From Enchytraeus crypticus (Eukaryota; Annelida; Clitellata; Enchytraeida; Enchytraeidae): DNA of 64,000 nt. Where the stretch lies: the NCBI GenBank assembly GCA_905160935.1, contig CAJHZI010000518.1, forward strand, positions 934,501 to 998,500, written 5' to 3'. The position numbers were made by a program, and so were the translations under genes. Below, piece by piece: positions 47,901-59,307 of this stretch (positions within the stretch are counted from its first letter, which is position 1; the number at the start of each line of letters is the position of its first letter). The notes under the pieces are model-generated. The model was not told the origin of the DNA, searched no databases, and saw only the letters and a list, made by a program, of their open reading frames with translations.

Positions 47901-50900
47901 ACTCTATCCATTATGAATGGAATTATGCAGATCATAAGGCTGTGTATAACTGTAGCGCACCTTAATTTAGCCTTAACCTTAGAAAACACGTAGTTCCAAG
48001 ATGGTCTTCATTTCCTTACTCAGTAGCTTCTCTAGTTAGATATTATGGAACACGTATCAGTTTTCGAAAGTCGTGTTTCAAATTTCCCCGAATTTATCCG
48101 TGTAATACCGTAACTAATTTGAATTAAATTTACACTTTAACATTTTACATTTTACATTTTAGAGTTGAAGATTGACATACCTGAACGAATAACTGGTTTA
48201 AAGGCGCTTCCAGCGTGCGAAATTCCAAGAGTATCCTCGCTGACGAAGCTAGCTGTCAGACTCACTGTGTCCGCCTTCTCCGATTCATCCACAACTGACG
48301 CTGACGTCCTCTTCTTGTACTTGATAGGTTGAATCTTTCTGATTTTCGGAGCAGTACCATTGGAGAGCATAGACAAACGAGTAGAATCCGCATCGAGTCC
48401 GTTAGTAAGATCAGTCTCCGAGGCGCCGATAAAGCGCGGACAGCAATCCGAGTGATTAGCGTCCTTACCGTGTTTACAGTGCGGGCAGTACACAAACTCC
48501 TCGTCACTGGAGTGAAGCTGTTGAGACTGGTTTGATATGAACTTTCGTTTTGTGTACGAGTCGTTGTATGAACGATTTCCCTTTGAGCTGCGCCTGCGCC
48601 TATGCGCTACAAAAATATAGAACATAATTTTGTTGGGCATGTAATATAGTTAGTTAAGTATAAAGCCACAAAAACATCTGTACTCCTCGTCATTATCATC
48701 AGCTTCATCTTTGGATTCAATCTTCCCTTTAATCCTAAGTTAACTAAGGTTGGGATTTGAAAATTTTGTAATAATTTTGAAGACTAGGCGCTCATCAACC
48801 GAAAGCCCTTTCTGACGGTTTGGATCTTAGTGCTTTGTCGCCTTTTACGGCAGATGGGTCCACGGTTGGTATATTCTTCAGCAAACCGGACACAATGCGG
48901 GCAACAAACTATTATGATAACAGTACATGCTATGGTTCATTTGAAGGTTCAGATAAATAAGAGATTCCGCGAGAGACAACAACAACAGCATCCCCAGGTT
49001 CAGATCAATAAGTTCGCGCACAACTCATAGAGTAGTGTTAAGATTAAATAGTTAGATCGTGATAACGTGCATATTGATTCCCCATGTTTACCTTCTGGTC
49101 ATTTTTGGTAAAAAAAATAATTTCAGTCTCGAAGACCTGTCAAGGACATGACATTGCTATAGAAATGATCGTTAAAAAACAAATACAGAACAATTTTATT
49201 CATATGAATTCTGTTTTTGGTTTATGGTGTCGGTTTTTAGTTTTCATAATTTCCTACTTCCTCTCCATGGTTATTTGTAATCGTGGCCTTTTGACGGCGC
49301 ACAGAAAATAGTCGGCGCGGATTTAAGAGTAACTTTCAAACATCTTGGGAATTTTTCATTCAAAGTTGACAACGGTGTAACTGAAGAACGACTAAAATTT
49401 TGTCTATAAGTATTTGAATTAATTTGCAATTTAATTATATCAGACCTCTGTTTCTAGGTAGCGTTACAGCTTTCATGGAATCTTGCATCATCAGCGACTG
49501 ATCTGCAGTCTCATCCTGTAGATATTCTGAAGGAGCATCAACATCTCTGCTGTCCTCCACACCCCCGCCAGACCTGATTGGTCTGAACGTGTGTCTCGGC
49601 TGAATGTTTCTCTTGAGAGGGCCGCGTCCGTGGCTCTGAGCGTCAAACTCCCCAATGCCGCTCTCAGCCTGATCGTCCTGCTGGGAGGTGTCGCCGTCGA
49701 CGTAGCGTGGGCAGCAGTCGTGATGCTTCTCGGCGTCAGAGATGACCCCTGACTCGCTCGTGTGGCGACAGTGAGGGCAGCCTCCATCGTCGTCGTGGTA
49801 CGACTCGTGCGAGTCAAACAGTCGTCTGCCCTTGTAGCCCAGTCTCGTCCTCGATGATGATCTTCTTCTCGCTGAAACAATTACGTACATGTCTACTAAT
49901 ATCAAATCTATGTATAGTGTATTGCACTTAGTGCCTATCAGAAGGTCCATTCTAAAAAAACTCCTCTAATTATCACTTTCTTCTGCGTGCGTTTTCATAT
50001 TAAAATATATTTTCATAATTTACATACAGACACACAAAAGTAAATAATAAATGTCTTTTATATATACAATTGTGGTATCAAATTGTCAAACATCCTTTCT
50101 CATCAGGTGTACTTGCCTCCAACTTTCTCTAATTTTTTTTAAATTTATACCTGTATTACCTCTTACAACATATCATCTCTCCTCATAGAAAATGGCTTAT
50201 TAAGCCATCATTTCTTTTTACCGCGCATTTAGCAGTTGAGTATCATTACCGGCCCATCTTAATTCTATATTTTATTTTTTTAATCACTTAATTATTCCTT
50301 CCTTTTCCATAACATTATCTATTATCAAATCAATATGTCTATTTTTGAACAATAATTAAATTGCTGCTAATTTTAAAGACAACATCGATCAGTATTGAAC
50401 CAAATTCAAACAGATATTTATGTATCAAATGCAATGTATTGCATTGGATACATAAATATGACATATCTATTATGCATTATCTAATATTCTTGCAAGTGTT
50501 TACAGAGTTACCAGGCTTACAGTACTGTATGTCTACTTCTGTTATTTTCTCTTCATTCAACATTGGCAACGCAGCTAGGATCAATTAAAAATAAGGTTAG
50601 GGTATAATAAAACCTTTCCATAATCCCGAGTTTTACTCATAGCTGTGTACCACGAAATTAAAACGCAGACCTCACGACTATTACGCTCATGCTGTAATAA
50701 AGTACCAAACACCGATTCCAATATGATGCACAAAAAGTCATATATTGAAAACATAGACTGCTTACAGTGTCCATGATGCCCGGCAGAGAGAGCTCTTCTT
50801 CTTCCACCGTGCAGGGATTTAGCCTTCTCTCGAGCTATGGAGTAAGCTTCAACATTACATTCAGCATATTATCAAGTTGGGATCTCAATACTAACTTGCA

Positions 50901-53900
50901 ATATTGAAATACAACAACTGTTTGATTTCTGAAAATTAATAAATATTTCTCAACAAAAACCAATTAATTTTATACTCTAAACTTAAATTGTTTTATTTTC
51001 TATAATTATATATTTTAGATTCCTATATTCTATAATTCTATTTTAATACTTAATAAATAAATTGGTTTAAAAATCTGATTGTGTACTTTGAGTAATGATT
51101 TAAACATATTACTGCCCGGTGTCCACAGCGCTATCTGCTGGTTTGACTAGTTATCTTATATACAGACGTTAGGCTTAATAACATAACTTTTCAGTATATT
51201 AGTCAATCAAATGGAAATAAGTCGTTCATTCTATTTCTAAAGTCATGTTCTACCTAATTTACTAGAAATATTTGTCAAAACAGACCTGAGTCTATTATAT
51301 ATACGCATGTACATCTTGCGTTAGGCTAAATAACATAACTTTGTAGTAAATCTAGTCAATCAAATGGAAATAAGTCGTTTATTCTATTTCTAAAGTCATG
51401 TTCTACCTAATTTACTAGAAATATTTGTCAACAGACCTGAAACTATTATATATATATGCATGTACATCTTGCTTATCATAACAACAAATGTAACTTATCT
51501 ATGTAAATGTAACTGTATCTATTAAATTTTATAGTTATCTGTCATAGTGTTACAGTCTGCTGTTTGTAGATTGCTGATGGAAGTAAAAAGGAACAGATTA
51601 TTAGTATGTATGGAGTTCAAATCATGGCCTCGCCTACAAGCGATAACACCTGATTTTTATATTAATTATACTCTACATGTATAGTACTATTGTATTTTAA
51701 TATCCAAATGATGCAGGATTATATTTTTAGAAATGCAACTATTTTCATCTACATCTGCTACATTTTATAGCACAGAAATCTACATGTACATGTATATTGC
51801 CTACAGCTTAAATTGCATTATATTACAGTACAATCTATAGTAGTTGTGAATAATGCTACAACCTTCTTAACTACCAACAGAATAACCTGCAATAACAATA
51901 AATTATATTAGAATACCCTGCATCAGCTACAATTACATTAGCTACAATTTATATTAGCTACAAAAGCATCAGTAGGTTATACCTGTAGCTGAATGAGGTC
52001 TATGTGAGCGCAAAGCAGAGGAATGTTCATCTATGGTCTCACCAAATCTCATCGACTGGATGTGTCGCTTTAGAGCTGACATTCCTCTAAGCTGAGGCGG
52101 AGAGCCGAAAGTACGATCAGAAAGTAAGTTGCTCTCTCCCACACCGTACGAAAGAAGCTTAAAGCGACAACCATGGTGAGGACAGCAGTGTTTGTGGATC
52201 TCGTTGTACGTCAAGTAGTCCAGTTGAGCTTGGCTGGGAGTAAAGGGACGATGTTGGGACCGGCTCAAAGCTCTCAGCTCAGTTTCAAGATCACTCAGTA
52301 TTCCAGTTGGCGACATCACAGCACGCAAGTAGTTTTCTGCCTCGCGCTCTTGTACGATGACAGACTTAGAAGTTATCTCGAGCATCTCTTCGTCATCTAG
52401 CTCCTCCCACTTGCGTAACGGCGTGCCCCTCAAACTAGGATCCAAGCTAGAATGCTCCCGACTACTTATAGCTTTGGATCCACTGGTGTAATCTTGCGAG
52501 GCCTTTTGTTCTTTGTCATCCACAATCATTGAGATTGGCGAAAGAAATGGCATTTTGGACTTGCCTTGTTGCTCCTGGGGATATCCATTTTGCTGCTTAG
52601 CATTTGGTGTACTAAATTTTAAATTGGCTCCTCCTCTTCGACGAGCATTGTCAATGAGAACTTCCATTTCTGCAGCATGCTCATCATCACTCTCTTGAAC
52701 CGAAGCATTTAGTAGAGTTCTTCTATTAGTTGAATCCCTATGCCCTTTGATTTGACACCGATCGTCATAATTCTGAACTTCACCAGGTTCATGCAGATCT
52801 TGATCTAAATTCTGTTCATTTCTGTTTCTACTTGCATCAAGCTTTATAACAGAATTTCTATCAAGAATTTCTTCTTCATTTTTAGCAGCTGATAATTTCC
52901 TACTTCTAGAAGTTCTAGATGGTTCTATCAAGGTCTCGTCATTTCCTGCCAGTACATCATCGTCTCTTTTTCTTTCAACGTTTGTTTCATCTGCTTCATT
53001 CTCTGTGTCAGTTTCAGACTCCAGCTCTTCTGAGGAAGAGCCCTGCTTCATTTTTCCATTTTTCTTCAGTTCAGACACATTTGTGGCCTGATCAGCATTC
53101 AGAATTGAACCCTGATCTTGAAGACCGGACTTGTCGCTTGCTGTACTCATGGATTCAGCCGATTCTGCTGATTTATCATGAACACTAGTAACTTCTTGAT
53201 CTTCTACAACATCTGAGTGGCCTCTAGACGATGCGTTCATCAACAGTTCAAGATCTTGATCCACAATAAGGCTAGCTGGCTTTTCAACCTGTTGACCTCT
53301 TGCACGGGTTTTGTCATACAATTCCACGTTACTAGTTGGCCCACTGCTGTCAGATATTGCATTCTTACTACTATCCTTTGCAGACTTTCTCCTTCTACTA
53401 ACATCCTTCTTAGCTGAAATAATGTTTGTTGAGCATTCAGTTAGTTCTTGTTGTGACCTGATATCTGAATATGAAACTGAAGAAGCCTCTTCTTGCCTAG
53501 TGTCCGTGATAGGTTCAGCCTGTTGTCGTCCTATATCAGTTAAAGCTGAGGAGCTGATAGCAGACTGAGAATCTTTCATCAATTGATTTATATCCATATC
53601 GATGATCTTATCTTTTGTTTCTTCGTCTATATTCTCATTCATATCTCTGTTTCCCTCAGCATCGCCACCGCTCGGGACACTCTCACTAGCACCAACTTCA
53701 CTGATGTTTTTCTTTTCTTTTTTATCTACTTTTCCCCTTTGACGTCTACCTTTCGACCAAGTTGTTGGTTGCTCTGTTTGCTCGTCACATACAGCTGCTA
53801 CTGCCTTCTCACCACCTTTACCTTCTAAAATAGACTTTTTGATGTTACTTTTTACGGCTCCATTGGTTTGACTCAAGCCACTGTCATTCATCGCAGCGTC

Positions 53901-56900
53901 ATCGGCTGCTTCTGTTAGAGTTATCGTCTTATCCGCTTCAATCTGCTCACTTTCAACATCTTCATAGGTGGCAGAAGCCTCAGGAAATATGGGATTGCTG
54001 CCATCCGTCGCCTTTGGAATGGCAGCCTTAAAACTCCCTGGCCTACTTTCATCGCCATAATTATCATCTTGACCTTCCGGGTAACTGGCGGTCAACGATT
54101 GTGTATCAGTGAGCTCAGAAATCGTTTTATCTCTCTCATACTTCCTTTTAGAATTTTTGATTTTTGTTTCTTGGCTTATAGGTATAGCTGTAGAGACTGC
54201 CTCAGACCTCAACTTTGAAGTGTCCTTTTCTACAGACTGATGTCGCACGTCTTCAGAACTCAGTTGCTCTTTCTGAAAATTAGCTGCAAACTCAAAAACA
54301 GTTTCATCTGCCTTTTTCTTTATTTTTGATTTCCTTTCCTTGTTGCTTTTTATAGTATCACGTGACTGCATTTCAATTACAGGTACATCAGAAATATATT
54401 TACCTTCAACGTCAGTCTTTGCAGCAACTAATATAGGTTGTTCTTTTAGTAGTTTTGTTTCGATGTGTTCCGAAATTGTTTCACTCTCCTTTTTCCCTCT
54501 TCTTGATTTCTTTTCTTTTGCCTTTCTAACAGTCGCAGCTTCATGAACTTCCACAATAGCCGAAGTATCCTTAACCGCTAAATCTTTCCGTATATCTTCT
54601 GAAATTGGATCAGGCTTTTGTACTTCAACTATTGACTCCGGAATAGTTTCTTGAAAGATTTCCTTCTTCTTTCTGTCTGATTTCTTTTCTTTCTTATCTC
54701 TTACCGCTGCAACGGTTGACACTTCTACTACATTTGAAATTTCACTTTCCATAAAATCTTGTTCTAAATCACCTACCACATGCAGGTCACTTTTAAATTT
54801 AGCTGCCGACTCGAACACTATTTCATCTTCTTTTTGCCCCATTCTAGATTTCTTTTCCTTCTTGCCTCTGGTACGTTCAGATATAGGCATTACTATTAAA
54901 TTAGCTGAAACGTTTTTGGACGAATCTTTTTCTGAATCTCTTGAAATAGATTCTTGTCTTAGTTTGGGTAAATAATCTGAAAATGTGTCACCTCCTATTT
55001 GTTTTCTTGGAGAACTAACTTCTTCACTTACTGTGGGAGCTTGATCCATTGCAATTCCTGTCGAATATGAAGCAGCCATTATATCTAATGTCTGCTTTGT
55101 ATCTTCTGAAATAGTAGGTTCTTGCACAAATTCATCTTGATAGTCTGAAATTAAATAGATTTCCTTTTTCTTTGTTTTGGATTTTTTCTCTTTCTGGGAC
55201 CTCTCTGTTTCATCAGCAATCGTTTCCATTAAATTTGTGTCATCCTCTTTCGCTAAATCATATCTTACGTCATCTGGAAATTTCTGATCTGGATATTCCA
55301 ACTTATAATCGAGATTCTCTTCTTTTAATTTCTTTCGTTTCTGTTCTGGTTTCAGCTTCTTTTCCTTCCTGACCTTTACAGGTTCGATTCCATGAACTTC
55401 AGGATGACCCTCATGATAAATCAAAATTGAAGTATCCTCTTTGAGAATGTATTCCCGGGGAGGCTCAACTGGTTGAAATGTGTCGCCTGATTTTCGTTCA
55501 ATGGACCTGTGAACATCGGTGAAAGCTGACTGGTCACTGGGCAAATTTTCAAACTGCTGATAGGAAGTCAATTCTAGAAATTGTTGATAAGATTCATCGA
55601 CGTCTGTCTCAAATGACATCTTCTCTTTTGTGCTGCTAGAACTTGTCTCTAAAGCTTCCAATACAGGACTGAGTCCGCCATCAGTCACTTTAGGAATGTT
55701 TTCATCAGATAGCGATATTGCTTCATCTAAATTTCGTACCCTACCACCCGCTAGAAGATCACTCAATGTTTCATCCACATCTTCCTCATCTATATTTCCT
55801 GCGAACCGATGTGGATATATTTGAGACTTTTTAGTCTTACTTCTCTTCTTTTTTGCTGATGGTTTCACCACTGATTCTTCTAGAACATCGTGTCCGCTCG
55901 TTAGACTCTCAGAAGGACAAAATGGTTCACTTACTTCCATCTCCTCTTCTTTCGATTTAATGCCAGGTTTTTGGGATACATCCTTCACATCAATCTTCAT
56001 TTTCTGTGAAAGAAATTGATACTCCTCAATTTGAGCATCCATCGAACTAATCTGAGGTGCTCCCGTGGGATATAATGAAAAACCTTTAGGCTCAGACTCT
56101 AAAGTAACTACAGGATCTTGTTCGGGAATGTAATCTTCATCTATTGGAGTTTCAAAGGGCACTCTAGTACGACCTTGATCATAGATGGTCTCAGAGGAAG
56201 CCAGTGGCATATCACTCATAGCTTCCCTCCAGACATCTTCCTGCAAATGAGTCATCATGGAATGATCCATGGTAGGACTAACAGCAGTGTGAGAAGGAAA
56301 TATTTGTCTACTAGAAACAGTGTGTGCAGCTGTAACACTCTTGCCGTCCTCTACATATACCTGTGAGATTGACGTTTCTTCACCTAATGGTACTTTTGAT
56401 GACTTTGATTTAGCCTGTCTTCTTGTGGAATCTTCAGACCTACCCTTCACTTTATCTTTCTTTACTTTTTTATGCACTACAGTTTCGTCTTTCATTGAAG
56501 CTGTCAGCGACGAATCCTTGACTTGAAAGTCATCAACATGTGTAGAGACTTCATCCAGAGACCTTAACGTTTTCTCAGAAGTCGCTAATGAAGAAGGAAT
56601 GCTCCTTGGATCTGCAAGCTGACGTCTTGCTGCTCTATCCTCTGTGACTGCCTCATGCCTCATGCTTATATCACCAATAGTCCTCACTGCTTTGTCTTCA
56701 GAATGAGGCTGTACCCCTGCACTGTATGAAGTAGATCTATTTTCTTCTTTAGTAGAGAACACTAATCTTGGTTGCTCTTGACTATCCTCTTCAAAGCTTT
56801 CACAAAATGGCTCGAGTTGTGCATATAAAGTGGTGCTATTATCTGCAGCAATGGTAAAGCTCTCGATTTCATTTTCTACCGTCCCAGGCAAAGGGACATC

Positions 56901-59233
56901 AGATATATCATGCAAATCGTCACTAATGTAATCAGTCAATATTTCAGACAGTATCTTGGGCTTTCCCTCTCTCTCCGTATCTTTCCCGGAAATCTCTTGA
57001 ACAATTTTCTCTGAATTTCTTTCATCAAAGCCACTAGCAACAGACTTAATCGATTCCTTCTGTTCTATTGGCTCTGAAGAAACTTTTCTGTCTTTCTTGT
57101 CTTTCTTTTTGGAACTTGATGATGCCCTGCGTTGTTTTGCTTCGTATTTTCCATGATACGTTACACTTGTCTCTGCAGACTCTATGTATCCAGAGACGTG
57201 TAGCTCAGGCTCAACAGATGTTTCAGCAGTTGTGGTAGTCAAAGTTTGGTCACTAATTTCAAATGACTGTTCAGTGATTTGAGACTGATCCTGGAAAGTA
57301 CTGAAAGCAACCTCTGATTCAAATCTCGGATCTGCCATTGATTGATAGATGCTGTCTGTGCCAGCTTCCGATGGAACTTCCATAGGTAAGTCATGAGATA
57401 TATCAGAACTTGCTTGTGCATCTTGAATGGCATCTACATTCACTTCAATCTTACCAAACGATTTGTAAGGCTTAACATAGCCTCCAATGATTCTAGTATC
57501 AGTAGATCTCTTAGTAACTTCTTTCACATCAGCCAACTGTTCCAGATCTACAACCATCTTACTAGATGTTTCCAAGGGTGATGAATCCTTGACTTGAAAG
57601 TCATCAACATGTGTAGAGACTTCATCCAGCGACCTTAACGTTTGCTCAGAAGTCGCTAAAGAAGAAGGAATGCCCCTTGGATCTGCAAGCTGACGTCTTG
57701 CTGCTCTATCCTCTGCGACTGCCTCATGCCTTGACTGCCTCATCTTGTCTCGCGTTGACACCATAGATTCCAACGGATCCACGGTCATTATCGTTGGCTC
57801 TGAAGGCAATCTATCATCAGGCTTAGTAACTGAGGATGGCATTGTACGTATTAGCTGTTCGGAAGCAGGCAGTCTGGCTCTTGAAACTGTTGATCGAGCT
57901 GCATCTTCACTCAGAAAGTTCTGTTCAAGCGGAGAACAAATCAATTCATCTCTCATAGCCTGAGAAACAGACAGTGTAGAGATTTCATTCTCAATGTTTG
58001 ATACTGCAGGACTGTAGTACATGAGTTTTTGGGATATAGAAGGATCAGCTTCAGAACTCAAATACTCTGCAGCAGTAGCGCTCTCACGGACTGCTACTGG
58101 AGCAGGTGTCTGGACAGCAAGTGTCTCGTCTGCACCAGATGCAAGTAGCAGCTGAGCTATTGTGTGATACTGATTCCTGACAGCTAAACTAAGACATGTC
58201 TGCTTCTCAACATTTAACTGATTAAGTCGTATTGAATGCTGTATTAGAACAACTGCTGTAGCATAAAAGTCATTCATTTCTCGCATTACTGCACTTCGAT
58301 AAGGCAACATGACAAGTCTGTGAAGGGCCGTATTTCCATTCGAGTCACTCACGTTTACATCAGCTCCAAAAAGATCAAGTAAAGCGGTAACAGTTTCAAC
58401 GTGCCCGTGCTCGGCAGCCAGATGTATAGGAGCCAAGTCTGCACCACTCTGTGCTGAGCGAATGTTAACACACCGCAAGTCCATAGAACACAACAGCTCC
58501 ACTATGCTGGTGTGACCAGCCCTAGCAGCTATATGAACAGGAAGCAAACCCTCACCATTCTCTCTCCAGATGTCAGCTCGTGGGCTACTTGCTAACATCT
58601 TAAACAGCTGAAAGTGACCTTGATTAGCGGCTACGTGTAAGGCGTTGTTTCCTCTGTTATCAAACAGCAAAGGATCAGCTCTGAGCTGCAGCAATAGTCC
58701 TGTAAGATTGCAGTCACTGTTAAGCACTGCAATGTGTAAACAAGTGATTCCATTTCGATTAAGCAAATCTACATGAACGCCAGCTTCGACAAGTAATTCC
58801 ACATTCTCTTCACATCCACGTCGCGCTGCGGCATGAATAGGGGTGTCATCAGAGTTTGAACAAATCATCTTCAGTGCCTCTAATGAAATCTCTTGGGCAA
58901 GAATCTCCTTCAAAAGCTTTGGTGTTGGTTGCTGCACAGCAGCCCAAAGATTTGAAAGTATTTCTGATTCATGTTCCGAAAGAAAGAGATTAGTAGTTAC
59001 ATTGGAGAAAAATAGCTCAGCCATACTGGAGTCAGACTTTAGAATTTCTCTCAGAACTTTAATGTCAAAGTAGCGAATGTTTCTGACAAAGTGCCTGCCC
59101 TCTTGTCTGGAGAATGACCTTGACATGACCTCTGGGTGGTGCCTTGTAATCCATCTCATTGGATATCTATAAATGCATAACATTAACAACTATAGGCTAT
59201 AATAAAGGATAAGAAGAGCAGCTGCAGATATTA

Positions 59234-59264
<31 letters not shown>

Positions 59265-59267
59265 CTG

Positions 59268-59307
<40 letters not shown>

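Noticed and set aside
32870-49871. Dscam-like mutually exclusive splicing of the A cassettes
   Set aside because: Symmetric phase 1-1 exons allow joint inclusion as well as skipping, and I saw no clear docking/selector pairs in the introns; the claim would need RNA data.
53217-53417. Plus-strand open frames across the giant exon (for example 52,173-53,828 and 57,745-57,963)
   Set aside because: Antisense to a continuous 2,394-codon frame with ankyrin homology; low-complexity Ser/Phe/Leu content expected opposite Glu/Lys codons.
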